From assembly GCA_013433145.1 (NCBI GenBank), contig CM024178.1, positions 5,317,260 to 5,381,259 on the forward strand: 64,000 nt of DNA, given 5' to 3'. How positions within the stretch are numbered: the first letter of the stretch is position 1; each line of letters starts with the position of its first letter. This stretch comes from Ascaris suum. Lineage: Eukaryota; Nematoda; Chromadorea; Rhabditida; Ascarididae. Both the position numbers and the translations under genes were made by a program. Below, piece after piece: positions 1 through 16,000 of this stretch. The notes beneath the pieces are model-generated. The model ran no database searches, was not told where the DNA came from, and saw only the letters and a program-made list of their open reading frames with translations.

Positions 1-64
1 AGTGGTTATCAAGCTTAGCTCACAAATAAAACTTCATTCTCTGTCACAATTCGAAGAAACTCAC

Positions 65-3000
65 CCTTGGGTCTCAATAGCCAATGCGACCTTCTCGCGA
101 AGTTGAGCAGAACTGAAGCTACTTGAGAGCAAGATCTCGAGATCCTGAAGTCGAGAGAGTTCGCATGGCGGCAATGTTACCGCCGCTGCACTCGCCGCCT
201 AAAAAACCAGGTCAACGTCCAAGAAATGTTCCGACCAGCATTAGCTGCTTCAACATCAACGATTAGTTCGAAGCTCAAGAATCGAAGCGGTCGTTCCATG
301 ACAATCTATCACTATGCGGACTCCGTAACATCAACAAATCCCTCTTCAATATATTGACTTCTATTCATGCTGTGCACAAGGTGGAGGGGGCAGAAAGAGC
401 ACAGGCCTTCGAGTCTACAGAAAAGATTGGCTGCGTGGGAAGCAGCGTTGCAAAAAATTTATGATTGCAATAATACGAAAAAAAAAAACAAAAATCAAGG
501 CACTTCGCGCCTTCAACGCTTTTTTGCAAACAAACGGGCAAATCCACCAACATCCATCATTTGATGATAACCAAAAAAACATTACAGGTAATCGCACACA
601 GAAGTTTATATGTAAAATAAGAGACGAAAACTAGACGCATTTTGCATACGACACAAGTAAACATCATATGCAGCTGCATGAGGAAACGGAGAATTCCTTC
701 TGTGCGGAGGGGGGCTTTCTCTTCATATCCGAAAGCTGAAACTGCAACCGATGGTTTTTTGCTGCAACCGATGGTTAAAAAATTTCTGAAGTAAAATCCA
801 ACCGAATCGTTAAAAAGACTTCATTGATTCCGCTTGTATTGATACGTTTAAAAAAGTACTTGCTTTCAGCACTTAAAGCTATTCTCGTCCTTTCTCCTCT
901 TTCAGCTAAGAGTCTCCAATGTGTGCGCGCATTGCGCTTGAAGAGAGCATAAATGCAATACACGAAGTCATACCTACTAAACTATCTAAACAATGTGCAA
1001 CAAAAAACAATAAATTAGAGACCTATGCAAACGAATATCGTAAACGTTGCAAAAAAACCCACTGCAAACGAACATTCATTAGCAATTTACTAAGTACTCA
1101 GCTCTCGATTCAATCCATACTTAAAACAAAACCAGGTGCATAATAAATCCCTCAATTATCAGTTCAACTAACAAATATCAGAGAACGCATTTAATTATTG
1201 CGTACGAATCTTTTTATCTTGCTATATCACTCCTGGCACAACTCCGAATGAAAATTACTCACTCGCTGAGCATTGTAAGCTGCCTGACTGCCAGCTTCGA
1301 GTCCATCCCCATCTTCCAGGTCGTCATAGCTGCCCGTAAAATCCTTCAACAATTAACTACTTATGGCGCAGAACAAGAAGAGAAGCTAAAACGACATGCG
1401 CTTTTGCAATTCTCCTAACAGACAATCCAGTCTTATAAACAATAAACATGCACTGCTTTTTTAATTGATATTGGCTACTCCTATAGACCTCCTATAAACG
1501 AGATTTTCTGCAACCCGGAGAAGTCCAAAATCCGTACAAAATTTGAGGCGCTGCTGACTTTTTTACTGCTTGTTCCTCGATCGGTGCAACGATTGAAAGA
1601 GTGCATGATACCAGCATATTGTGGACATTAAACACGAGAAGTTCGTCATTTCGGCTTCAGTGGCACTGCAGTCGAAACTATAAGATAAACAGACAGACAG
1701 ACAGACAGACAAATGGACTAGCTCCAACAAAAAGTCATCATAAAATGCTTGCGAAAAGTTATAAAAAGCCAAAAAAACCAATGTTATCAAATGAGGGGAA
1801 ACATTTCGACATTTTGCTTAGCCAAAAAAGCAGCGCAAAATCACCACGAAGCTCTTCCGCAATAACCACGGATCCAAAGTGATCGAATTCAGTTAAATTC
1901 AATTCCAATTATTTAACAGCGCGAACATCCAACCAAGAAAGCAAATGGAGGACATCTGTTACAGCGATAAATTAGAAACTCATACCACCGTGCATACAAC
2001 GAATTGGCCAACCAACGCTAAAATAGGCTTCATAGGTTTTTTCTATATAACATTTCTTTTGCACACATTCTGCAAACTTCTTTTGAACTCTTTCATCCCC
2101 ATCAACCTGCAATTATTATGCATTCTTGCAGATGACATGGATGCTTACTGGGTGCTGCTCGGGATCACGACCTTGAACTTGACATATCTTCTCCCAAATA
2201 TGTTCGCATCCCGATTTATCTTGGAACGAAAGTGCCAAGTCGCATGTGTCCGACTCCGACCATACGATTAACGTCTCCTAAAATACGTATTCGTAAGCAA
2301 TAAGGAGTTGTAATAATCAGTTCAATAATTAATTACACTAACCATCCCTGTCGAACTCGCTTTCATCGTCATTTGTCCCGCACATTTGTTTTCATTCAGT
2401 AAATTATTCATAGCTTATTTGAACGAAATGCGCCTGCCACATCAATCATTCAACAACTTCTTTTTCACCTTACGATGATTTTTTTCTTCAAAATTTTGCT
2501 TCACGATTATATTGGCGCTACAAAAATAATAGAGCTAAAAACTAAAAACCAGATAATACTTTCGTAAAAATTCGCAGAAAATGTTGGAATATCCACCACC
2601 TGTCGTTTCCCTCATCATTCAAATACTCCTCATTAAATGGTAGAAAGTACCCAAAAATGCGGTGCAATAAAACAAGGCGGGTATTCTGTTGATATAAAAG
2701 TATTCTAACATCAAGCAGCAATTAAAATATCAAATGAAATCAAACATAAGTTTTCACACAAACTCTTCTTCAGCACACGCGCCATACTTATTGCAAGCAG
2801 AGTGCGATTTCTAGCTCTCCTCTCAGGAAGAAGCATTAAACTCCTCGCGTGCGCAAGTAACTTTCAGCAACACCGTTCACCCAACAGCCAGCCTTCCTCT
2901 TCAATCCCCGTTCCTTCATCCTTTCTCTTCCTCACCGTCAACGAACTTGGTTTAGAAATCTATAACTGGGGCAACATTTCTCAGATATAGTCAAGGAACT

Positions 3001-3922
3001 CTGTGCAATGAAAAAACTGAACCAAAAAATATAAGAGAAAATAAGCATTACATCAAATAAACTATCGCAGAACACTGGAGTATGATAAAATAATTCCTGT
3101 GCTGCCATTTCAGGTGGTCACCATACAACAGACAATACCGATAAACCGACAGACGGAATTTAACCGATGTAAGAAAAATTCAGCATCCGAACAATGAATG
3201 CCAATTGTACAACGAACGATTGATGCCGTGATAAAGAGTAGCCAGTAATTTACACTTAAAGCGCCACTTTCACGTTGGCTGAAAAAATGAGAAGAAAATT
3301 ATGGCGCTGAAAAAAGAGTAAAATTTTTCCAACAAACAAATCAACGCAACATTAAACAGCACGTAATTTTTTCGCCGCTTTTGTACTATGTGATTGTTCG
3401 CATATAATTTTAAAAAATTTCCACATCGCCTAAAAGAGGCGACATATCAACTGACTCTTTGAGCATTTCGGTACACCTTAAGAGTTCATCGCTGAAGAAG
3501 CTGCTTAAATTATCCCCTAAGCACTGCCAACCTTTAAGCTCAAACTAATAAAGGATCTCATATTCATGCACCAGAAAAGAGCAGATGAGACATTTTCAAG
3601 GTTCAGAAGCGGGTTTTGAGCTAAATTGTAAATGGAAGAAACTTCGGCATAGCTGCATATAAACATCCAGCTAAATAGCAACTAAAGGTGCCGTTGGCAA
3701 CGTTGCGAGCATGAGCACAAACAACCTATAGATTCGGCGCCATCACATCGAGAGCAGTGCTTTCCAAGATCAGAAGGGGCACAACAAGAAGCAAACGCCC
3801 TCAAAAATGGAAGTGTCTAAAATAAACAGCAAACATTTCGAAAGCTCACTCAAAAATAAAACATTATATGAAAAACACTGTTCAACTCCTCGGTACGCAC
3901 TTCCTCACACATTCCATGACAT

Positions 3923-4011
<89 letters not shown>

Positions 4012-7000
4012 TTACACCTATTAAACGATGATATATACGCTCATCAACTCTCAAGTTCGCTGCGTTTAATGAATCACATTCACAAGAAACTCAACAACGA
4101 ACCAAAATGCAGGCAAAAAACTCGATACGAACGGTAATGAACGCCTCAGAAAACCTGTTTCTCGCAGCCCTTACCATCGAGGAAAGAGAGGAGAGAGTGC
4201 ATGTTGCTTCGATGAATCCGGTGCCACCAATTACATCAAAGGATCGCTCTTATAACCTAGACGTTCTCTACGAACGCTTTACTTACCGCCTCCTTTGGAA
4301 TGCGCTAAATTTATGAACGCTAACAAACATCGTTACATACACGACACAGACACCCATCTGAGTGACCATCTGCAGTTGTATTCCGTAAGATGACCTAAGA
4401 TTGTGAAAAACACACATAAGTAGCTCCATCCATACGCTCACTAAAAAGGCGCACAATCAACAGCTTCGTTGTGATCAAATGAGTGCCAACATCATATTTC
4501 ACTCGTAGATCATTCTTTCCAAACCATCTTTCCTACTTTCTTTATACATTCCTCTCATAAGTGCATGATCTGAGGGATCAACACAGTCGTTGCCTCGTTC
4601 ATCTCCGAAACAACCCTCACCTTTCCAGCAAAAAATGACCTCCTTCTCTGTTAATTCCTGTATCTATCGTTCCTAGTTATTTTTCGACCTGCTAACAGCG
4701 TTCTTACTGAGCCCAAGTTGGTGTTTATAGTATTATCAATCCATGAACTACAAATTCCGCATATAGTACGTACGTATTGTCAAGTATTGTGCTGCTTTGA
4801 CGATGACTGTCTTCAAAACACTGATTGGTTAATGAAGTGATTTTATGAGTAACCGGTAGGACCAGCTCAGTAACCAGCTCTTCCTTCTACAAAAAATCAA
4901 CCACTCATATTTAGTCGATCGATAAACGAGAGAATAACTGCCATAGCTCACTTATTAATCACTACCACATACGAACATCACGAGCATGTCGCTGTTCCTC
5001 ATTGCTGCCCTAAGTTTCAGTTCGATTAAAACAATCGACGAATGACTCGAATCTGAACCAAGTGAAATCTATAGCACATAATGGAAACAGCGTGGTCCAG
5101 CGTTATTGGCACATGCAAGCACTACTATCCCCTGAGCACATAATTACGTACATGCTAGACAGAACGGAAGAAGCACGATAACACACCAACCAAATTTATG
5201 TACCAAACACACCAACAATGAAGAAGAACAATTAACTACTACCTCTTAGACCGATAAAAACATCCGCCTGGCTACTACTCAGTTCCAGAAATTGCCGGAA
5301 AAAACACCCCCACCGACCTATAAAACGATCCTTGAGTAAAACCGTGTGTGAACTGGATACGAGAATGTTATGATGAAACAGGAAGTGCCAAAATTCAAGC
5401 CGATGGCTTTTTGTCGATCTAATCAAATTCCAGTCCTATGCACCGTGAGCGGTGTGTTTCTAGTTGAAGTTCGACGAATCGCTGTGACGCGCATCGAAAG
5501 TACTTTCAGACAACGCCACAAGAATCATTTCCCCAATAAAATCCCTCTCAATGAAAACAAAAATTAAACATTCTCAATAAACTATTCTAGAGCGATACGA
5601 AATACCTAGGGATAACAAGGATATAAAAGCAGAGTGATCTTTTTCCTCAACATTGATTCAACGCCATTAAAATGATTTATAATATGAAAGATTACAACAA
5701 AAACAGCTGAAAATACTCTCTTTACTGCAAGATGTCCATTTACGTGAACTACGACACTGAAATTTTCAGTTCAAATAACCCGATAAGGAAAAACTGAAAT
5801 TCACGTTAAATGTTATAGTCTTTATGATTAAGACAGACATACCCAACTGAAATGAGAAAATCATTTTGAATAAAACAATGTCCGCATAAATCTATTAAAT
5901 GCATATAAGGTCTTCCGCAGCTTTCATATTCTCATAACTGAAGTGATGGGTAGTCTATTTTCAGTCCTTTTTGAGGTCTCCATGGAAAAATAAGAGGGGG
6001 GGGGGGAGGTTGTGCAGAATTCATAAAAACACAGAAGTTGGAGAGAAATGAGAGATGTTTCAAAGAAGTGGAACATAAAATACTGCTCCCTGAGAATTCG
6101 AAACGGTTTCAACCGAACGAGATTGACGATAGTGGCAGGGAACCATTTTTATATTATCCATAAGGCTGCACTGCCCATCATACGTCCAGAACAGGAAATT
6201 ACTTTGTAGCAAGGACAATGAAGCAAGAAACTACCATACGCTTCAACCGCAAACTTCCAAATCTACCTGCCATTAACAACGCCATCAGGTTTTAGACATA
6301 AACACAGGCATTACGTTCCGTAAAGCCTCATCAAAGAACATATCAACAGGCAAAACACACAATAGTAAATGAAACGCGTAAATCGACAACGACCAGCTGT
6401 CACAATAAAAATCGGCACTTTCCAACAACGCTCGCACACTCTTCCATGAGTTATGCTAACAGCAATTCTCAGCACCAGTAGCATCGGACAACCCTCCTCC
6501 CATTCAAACTCTTTGTCTCATAGCTGAGTGCGACGATTCTAGTAACCGAAATTAAACTCAAATGACCCTCACAAAAATAAAATCTCATCAAAACGTTGTA
6601 TTAACACATGAGGAGGCACGTGACAACGCCTAGATACTTCAACACTCCCCTTTGCTGTTTAGATGGCAATTATTTTTGTTGTTGATAAGTTCTAAACTAA
6701 AGAAAAAATTTAGCTCTACCACTCTCACACACTCAGGTTTGATGATGATGTCATCAAACCTGATGATTACCCATCCTTCTCCGCTCCTCTCTTACCCCTC
6801 CTCTTATTATTTTGTGCTATCAAACAGTTCTTCAAAAATCACTGAAATTTTCCAGCTCAATTGGCCTACCAAAACTTCGTTTGTAAACCACCCAGCACAT
6901 ACAGGCGCGCCTTTAAGTTATGACGACAATTGACGGAAAAGAAATTATGACAACTGGTGGCTGAAGTATCAAAGAAGGTGCTGCTTCATTCCAAAAGGTG

Positions 7001-10000
7001 CTTAAAAGTGCAATCAAACAACTTTTCAGGTTACAACCTGGAAATCAACCTACAACTAGGCACAATACATAAAGAGGCCCCCACACGATAGGACCATTTG
7101 AAGCGTTTATGGATAGTGTTTGACCGCGTTTCGTTGTTCGCTGAAGGTCGATGGATACACGCACATACATCACAGCTGCGTTGCGATCTTTGACGCTCAA
7201 TTTAAAAGATACGTTAATCTTTTGCTACCTGCACGTAACACAACATAGACTAAGCACAGTGCAATCGATTCCTGCTCGATCACAACGACCACATCGATCT
7301 ACTTTCACTACTTCACGGCGGATACTTCAAAATTCAGCGATGGAAATAACGCGCATTTCGTTTCTAAAAATAGGAAAGCACGACAACCTATCGGTATCAG
7401 CTTCACACAAATCGTCGACAAATCATTTGTTGACTCTCGACAGCGAGCATAAACAGTTGCTAGCTCTGAACCTATGAGTTACAATTTTTCAATGTTCTGC
7501 AATCTCGTTCATGAGAATATTATAGAAAACTGGTTAATTGGTAAGGCCTTTAATGACTTTCCCGGATCTTAACACAAAATTAATTGTTGGTATGGAAAAA
7601 AGAAATATAAACACTGGTGGGAATTCAATTCCAAAGCACCGCTCAAAGCGCTCATTGCAAATGCGATTCGTCAATTATCTCTTTCGCTTTGTTTCAAGAT
7701 CGAAAATAAACTGATAACAGCCCAACACAGTGCACTCAAATGTTCGCCATATAAAAAAGAGTGCTTGACTTGGTGTCACTTTTAGTGTCCTTCCTCTTCA
7801 CGTACTATACAAATGAGAAGTGAATCCACAATCAATTTGGCCCGAATTTGGCAATAAGTCACTAAAACTTAACTTCCATTCGACTCAATCGCCTCACAAC
7901 CATAAGTATAATGAGATCATGAAAGCAAACATGCAGCACCTTTGCCTACTACATCAGAGAGAAGCTGCAACCCTTGATGGGTAACGTGAAAAAAATTGTG
8001 TGTGGAAATTTCACAGGAACATGTCGATCGATGAGTGCCATTTCAAGACGAAGTCAAAAAATTACAAAAAAGTATATTTCTGGTTCATAAACAAAATAAT
8101 AAACAGCATTCATGTGTCTTGCTCATCGGTCGATGAATATAACCGAAAAAAGAGCGACTAAAGGTAGCTAGAGCGGCATATATTTGCAAATACAAGCTTT
8201 GCGCCTCCAGTTGCCGGATGTGTTTAGCTAACTATAGACTGACCAAACACACTGAGTTAAAAAGAGCGAGGTGTCGAGCATCACCGCCTATGCATGAGTT
8301 AAAACGAGAATGTCGAGAACATTCCAGACGCTTTTGAATTATAAACTGAAATATGTGAAGGGTACGAGAAGGTCTAGCAATCTGCGAACCTGCGCTGCCT
8401 AAGCCTATGACAAAACGACACGCAAGAGGCAGCAACAACTTGGCGAATATGCTGGACGCAACGTCTCGTGCATCAGAGCACAACTCTATCAAACATCAAA
8501 CATCACTGCAAGTGCACAGCACCCATACTCCTCGAATGCACTTTCGTTGTTGCCAACGGCAGCGAACACATCGCAACGAGAACTAATAGTACCTACACTC
8601 TAACAATACCTCCATTACAGTATTTCATCTCCTCCCGCATCATCCGAATCTCTCAGAATATTCCCACTTAAACTTCTTACTTTGACTCAAAATTCCAACA
8701 AAATAAACAAGCCCTTACTAATAAGCCTTTAATATTTGAGCGACGAGCGGTATGCCTTGAGTATAAATAATAAGCACCTCGCAATTAATTCCGAATCTAT
8801 CCCGATTTCTATTGCATATTTGAGTTCACAACTAGGCGTAACTCGATTTACAGTGCAAAATGACGCAAAATACAAAGGGAAATCACCTTAGAAAACGGGC
8901 AAAGTAACAGCCACGCTTGATAGGTTTATTCTCTACGAGAAAATACACAGCGGGATGAGAATCGAAGACGAAACTAAATCATCGTTTCGTTATCACATGG
9001 CAACCATTACTCAATACGCCATGCACTCACGCTCCAATGAACAATTAAGGCACTTATCAAACATTTCCATCGGTATCTCATCAGTGCTTTCCGTCGATAT
9101 GCAACCACTCATTCCTTTCCTATACGTCTACATATAGCCAACAGCATGTAATTTTTCGGTGAAGTGCACTTGCATTAATTGGATAAAGTCATCAAAGCCG
9201 CAAGCGAAAACTTTCATCACTTCAGTCCATTATCGCTGGACAACAAAACACAGCACCATCACAATCGACTCAGACAGATCGGATCAAAATAATGCAACCC
9301 TTCCACTCCGTCAACTGTTTTTAAAAAAATATGCTCGAGGTATGCGAGGCAATGGACGACAACGGAAGGGATGATAAACACAAACGACAAAACTATCAGT
9401 TCAACCGATGAATTCAGCACTATTGTCGAACAGCTCAGACCTCTGTTCAGATTTTTCATTTGTTGCCTCTCAAAACAGAATGATTTAATGATGCATTACT
9501 CACTACAACCTGGGAATGCTTGATGATTCAGAGGAGCGCCACATTCAGAAAAAACATTTGCTAAGAAGCATCGGACAAGCAAGCAACTATAGCACTACAC
9601 TAAATAACTATCAAACATCAAAACTATCCTCATCCCAATCAATCCGATAACATAAATTTTTGAGGAAAATGTAACACTATAACTTGAGACTACTCAGAGC
9701 ACAGTTACCGATAATTATTTCACATTTGGTGCATCAGAGATTCAACCAGCGCGTCGTGAGACTGATTGGAATACAAGCAAAAGAAGGGGCAACGGAGGGG
9801 ATGCGTTCATTCCTTTCTTATGATCACTTTCGGACGAATCGCCGAAAATGTCAAGTCAAGACAACGAGTGCATTTCAACGGCGTGAGAGAAGCGTGCCAG
9901 ACCAAAACACGAATTGCTTGCTGTGTTTTGCTGATATAATTTTATTCAAAAGCACAAAAACATGAAGGTTGCCCGCTTCATCACATATCCTCACTCAAAA

Positions 10001-13000
10001 AACCCGCCTCGCGTTGCAACTCAATAAACCGCCGGAAAAAAATCGAAATGCATTTTTTACGGCATTTCTAAATTTCATTGGCAACATTTTGAAGAAAATC
10101 TGATCAGAAAGAAATTGACAACAAACATTCAATGTCACCATCTCGAAGAGCAAACCTACCGAATTTCATCGCCGGTCTCATACTGAAACTAGCTGACGGG
10201 CAAACGATGCACACATGCAAAAACTCACAGACATGACGCCACTATAGTGACATTAATGTAACGCATTTCCTTTTCCTTTCAATATCGACACATTTTCTCA
10301 TCAATTCATCAAGTGATTGCCCTTCTGTTGCCACTGGTTTTCTCCACTCCTATCTAGATATTAAACCAGTTACTTCACATAAACAGTGCACTGCACTTCT
10401 TAATGAAGAACCTGCAGTATGTTAGCGAATAGGGGAATCTTCAGCGCAGAATTAGACGATATTTCTCCATTCGTCGATCATTTTATGTAGCCTTGAATTT
10501 GGCGGTGATTCTGCACAAATATTTGCAGCAAGAGTGCTGAAGGCAGCGAATGTTGTTCACTTTCCTTCTGTGAACTCGCTGCGCTCAGCCCTCACATAAA
10601 CCTTTTACTTCGCTTGCGCAACGTCACTGCGTCACCAATACAAGACGAGATGGAAACGCGCCTTAATGCAAAAAGTGGCTGTGATTCATGAAGCTGCAAT
10701 TGTTATACCTACTGTCATGTCCAATATGTCCTAATAAAGAGAAGAATTGAAGAACATGACAGACAGAGGTTTGCACGTTAGAGAACAAATAATAAATAAC
10801 TTTTCTCCAGCTTATGCGACCCCCCCCCCCCCCCAACTTCGTCGAAAAGCCCGCTTTTGAAAAAACGAAAGGCTTTAGTGCACGCCATTATCACAACTGC
10901 TGCTGGAGGACAGATCTGACGGCTGATGGCATTCACAAGGAAAAAAAGAGAATTGCGATGAGGTATCAAAATAAACAAAAAATCAAAGTTCTAATGTTTA
11001 CAAACACGAGTGCGAGGAAAAGTTTGTGAAAAAAGTACGCATTTAAACGGAAATGAAAAAGAAATTGATGAAATATCAATAAATGAACGAGTAAGATCAA
11101 AGGCAAATTGCATTTACAATGAAAAACAACCCACGCATTACGAGGAAAAATCAATGATCACATGCACACTAAAATTCACCTACGGTTCTCTTTATCGTCG
11201 GAATGCTCCCCACACCTATAATTAACAACAGACGCTTGTTGCAGACTCCTTCAAGCTGATGCGTAAACCTACTTCGATTAACAAATGAAAAGCACGTTAG
11301 AATCATAATTTACAGCTTTATGTCGACGACTCCGATGGGGGCAAGAGCAAGGAAATCGTCAAAAGTTATGCTTACGAATCCAATCATATTCTTGAAACAC
11401 AGAGAGAAGTGTTTTAATGTTCACACAAATTTCTTGAAACACAAATTCGCTTTCAAACGGCGAATTTCAACTCACTCATAGTTGACAATTTTCGAAGCAT
11501 TGCGAACAAGCACATAAAAACCTCGAGAAAACTGTGGATATCCAAGCAGATAAACATTTTCTTTTGGCAGAGATTTGCCCGATTAGACGACAGAGAGACT
11601 AAGCCTACAAATGAAGAGCATATAAGTGCTAGAAATTTTAGCGCAAATATGTTTACATACAAATAAGAAACTCTAAAGAACTTGTTGACGATTTGCAAAG
11701 CATCGCCAGTGCCATCGAAGATCGGCACATATTTCACCCCAGAAATGCTATTATCATTTATCATGGAAAATATCTAGCAGCCGCTACAAATATGACCACC
11801 GATAAAAATGTTGGCATTTGCATGCAACACACGCAAATCGATGGATGAGTCACTCAGACGGCGAGAAATTTTTTTAATAACAATCGCCAAGTTTGTAAAC
11901 GCTCGCTAACTTCGCGGGAAGTAATCATGTTGGTTAAGAGAAGAAGTGGAACTAACACACTGTCTTCAGAAACTTCATTCACGGTAGCATCTAACACATG
12001 AACTTTGCTCTGAAACATTGAGCAGCAATCAAAGCACTAGTTCATTCCAACAACGGGCTTGAGATATCCCACCTATTGGGTTGGCGTAATGACATCACTA
12101 TGAAGTGCAACGAATATCTTTGCATAACCAATACAGACTAATCACACTTTGTAACACTACGACTCAGCTGCTCACTGAGAACATTAACTGTAAAGTCGCC
12201 GATCACTTAAAAACGGATCCGTGCAGAGTTCATGGGCCCTTTTGATATATAAACAGTTTAGTGCGCTGCAAACCAATGAGGCGAAGCTACAGGTCTGTAA
12301 ATGTTACCATCGTAGATCGACGTTCTTCAGACACAAGGAACTAGTTCGATTTTTCCAACTCATTAAGCAGTCGAAAGAAGACAAAATTTTTTAAAGCTTA
12401 CCTCACAATGTTAAAGAGAAACACACTACGGGTGTAGATATATGGACGCGTGTTACCGATATAAAAGTCAAGAAAGTTGTCCTACTGTCCTTTGCTCTAG
12501 GAAGGCGTACAATTGAAGATGAACTCAGAGCACTTTCCGGTTTTGTGAAAAGCGCATATAGCGGGAGGGGAAAAGGGAAGAACATATCGAAGCTGGCTTA
12601 CAATCGAAGATTTGTGGTATTTCGCCCTTGCTATTTAACTCACATTATAAGAAACATTCTCCACTTCCACACCGCAAGTTTCATGTGAACTGACGACATC
12701 AGCAAAACAATGCAGCAGGCTGTTACCAAAACACTTGCTGCAAAATCATCGTCTATTATGATGCGAAAAAATTTCAGCAAAAACACAGAGCCGCATCTGA
12801 GAATTCCAAGAGAGATCGAATCGAAGTGAGCAGAACTGATTAAATATGAACCGGAAGCCATTCGCCCCTTGTCGCATTTGATGGCTGTGCATTCTCCATA
12901 CCCCAAGCTTATCCAGAACAAATACATCTGCGACAGCTAACGCTAGTCATGAATGCTGAAGCCGACACAAAAAATATAAAAAGCTTATAAACATGAGCCA

Positions 13001-16000
13001 GGCGAACCTTGAAGGATTCTCTTCTGCATTATACAAAGCTCCACCATCACTTAAAAATCGCCAATACCGAAATACTAGAAGAACCACCATCAACAAATCG
13101 CAAACAACATCTTAACACTTACACTCTCATCACCGCTTCAGAATAGATAAATCAAAGCCTAAAAAATTCTCCGACAGCTAAATAAGACAAAAGATACTGT
13201 CGGCAATAATCGTGAAACAAGCAGGAGCACTAGCAACGCGAACGCCAATCAGTCGTAGACCGGTTCCGCTGAGGGCATTAATCGCGACAAACGTCCAATG
13301 CGACAAGAGAACTGAAACCAGAAAAGCTCCCTCAAGAAGTTAAAACACACAGACTTCAGAACTCGTGCCCAAAATGTCCATAATTTCAAAACAGATGCAT
13401 ACTCAAGAAACCACTTCCTATAAACCACTCACTGTAATATACACCCTTCGTGACGACCTGCTGTTGGAAAGCACCGCACGACAAAAGCTCAGGAGAGCCA
13501 AAATACCTTTGTTTTAGAACCCTTCCACCCAGCTTACTCTGGTATGCCTAGCTACCTCTCTAGTTCATGGCAACGCGCATAAGAATGAAATGTCGAGAGC
13601 GAGGAATGAGAACATCTTGTAGTTACAATCAGAAAATTCTCTCAAGAATGTTTATTCTCTATCTCCCCCTTCCCCCCGGAACTGATACAAAGCAAGCAAA
13701 AAATATTCGAAATACCCCTACTCACTCAATTACAGCCCGCTAGAGTAAGAAAACTGAACATGAAAAGGCTTAAAAAGTCCCTTACCGAAAAAAATGGCAC
13801 GAGAAGATATAAACAAACTCCTTAGCCCTCAAACCGATGCAACTTCAAACTAAGCTCAATTTCTAACCTCAGTTGCTGAGAGAGATAAGAAAGAGGAAAA
13901 TGCCTATATGTGGATTCGACATCTTTTACTCGACATTCCTCTTAGCAACCAAAAAAGTTGAGGCTGCTTATCGCAGCCTCCATCAGTTAACTGTAAACAA
14001 AGCTAATCCTCAAAAATTTCTTCATGGGAACGAAATACTTTGCAACAGAAGCGAAAGGTTTTCAAGACGGAATGAAAATTTAAATATTCGGACGGAAGAA
14101 AAAACACTGAAGTAAATTTCGCAAGTCTCGGCAAAAAAGTGCACATAACTTAAGTACGAAGCAATGAAAGGTGGGAGCAATGAAGCCTTTTATCCAAGAG
14201 AGAGCAGGCTCCGAATTGAGCTTGTATCCAGAAAGGTGTCTGCAGCTCACGTGAAGTCGAAGTGATGCTCTCCACTGCGCATCGTGCTCCCTTCATTTTC
14301 CGCCCCCCCCCCCCAAAAAAAATCACGTTGGTTACGCACGCGTAAACACGGCCACCTTTTTAGACCAAGCACGCGCATGTTCGCATCACTTCCCTTCCCT
14401 TATCAACTACAGATGACAGCAGCAAATTCTGCGATTTTGTACGTTTTCCGGGGTACGAGATGCAATCACACATCAATAAGCACGCGAAATTTCCACTAAT
14501 GTTGTGGAACTTTTTTATGAAAGCGTAACTTTACCACTCAGTTTCCTAAGCAAACTACAAAAATGCCAAAGCCCGCTACTTGTAAGTCAATGAAATGAAA
14601 CGATTCTTATCAGCTGCGCAATCAGAACTACTACACAACACTACAAAACGTGTTCTGAGGAGCTTATTGATCAGAAAGTCACAAATAAAGGTAAAATAAT
14701 TGAATGCAAACGTCGATTAGAATTAAACGCCGGAGTCTTGAACACCAAAAACGAAATTAACGGCAGCAGCAAAATAAATCGAACGCATGATTGCAATTGG
14801 TGACTTCATTTGTGCACAGAATGCCGCAGAGAGAATCTTTTTCATAGAAGAGGGAATGCGCCATCGACAACAATATAATGTGAGCAATCAGTTTTCATGA
14901 CATCAAGCCGATGACAACTTTCAGCACATTACTCCCACGCAAAGAGAATTGATGACATCTGGAAGCGTGCTCAAAGAAATTGTACTTTTCTAGTACTTTT
15001 CACGTGGCTCTCTTTTTCATATCATACATACAACTAGGGAGTGCGCAGAAAGTCGAGTTTTTCGCACGCCTCTTGGGTTCGTGCCTAGCAAGCATTTTTC
15101 TCTCTAACAGTTGCCACACCTAAAAGAAAAAGCAAATAGCATCTGCTCTAACACCCACAACAAGCTTATAACTCTAATTCCGGCCAGCAACACATAAGCT
15201 GACAAGGCTTAAGACGTGACAAATTGTATTGTGAACTTGAATGCCAACAACTCATTCAGAACATTGTCAGCAGAGGTCAGCATTCAAGCAACCTCCACAA
15301 AACAGACATTTATGCGCAATTCAACTGCAGCAGTTTCCTTCACTCTTGAATTAAAGAAAAACAGATACAAACGCAACGACTGCTTCTTTTATGTTCGAGT
15401 TTTACAAGATCTGAGGGCACTATAGTCAGCTGTTTTGAGAATTGCACTGGATACATTACGCTAGACCTTATCAAGCTAAACGCATTCCAGCTTCATATTT
15501 TATCGAATTCTGAACGACATATTGGTTTAATCAGTCAGCAACATAGGTTTGGCCTCATACAAATCCAAGTTCAGCAGAAGCACAAACATCTCAACCCCTC
15601 TTCATTTCGGCCTTCATCTATCTTATTCAGGGATACTTAGAAACACGTTGAGAGCATCACCTCGATTATTCGCTTAACACTTCCGCAATATACATGCGTC
15701 TGTACACATTGCAGACAACGCATAAACAACAATTCTAAAGTGCACAAATTTTGCACACTGAGTGCACAGTTGTTAACAACTGCACAAAAACGCAGATCCT
15801 CTGCTCGTAGGGTAAGAGGCGTGTAATGACCGGAGACAAGAGCTGCCTTCTGCCTTGCCAGAAAAACCAAAATTAAGTTGGATGTTCAACATCCACTACA
15901 ACTCGACTTATCACGACTCGGCGATATAGAAACACCTATTAGATCAAATTCGTGGCTAGTCACATATGACGCAAACATTTTAGACAATTTCTTTTTGCTT

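Noticed and set aside
1945..2271. 108-codon plus-strand ORF with membrane-like character
   Set aside because: Its 3' half is the antisense shadow of a certain SMEK exon (2149-2277, minus).
7151..7477. 108-codon plus-strand ORF
   Set aside because: Within the SMEK intron; composition is noise-like and no motif is recognisable.
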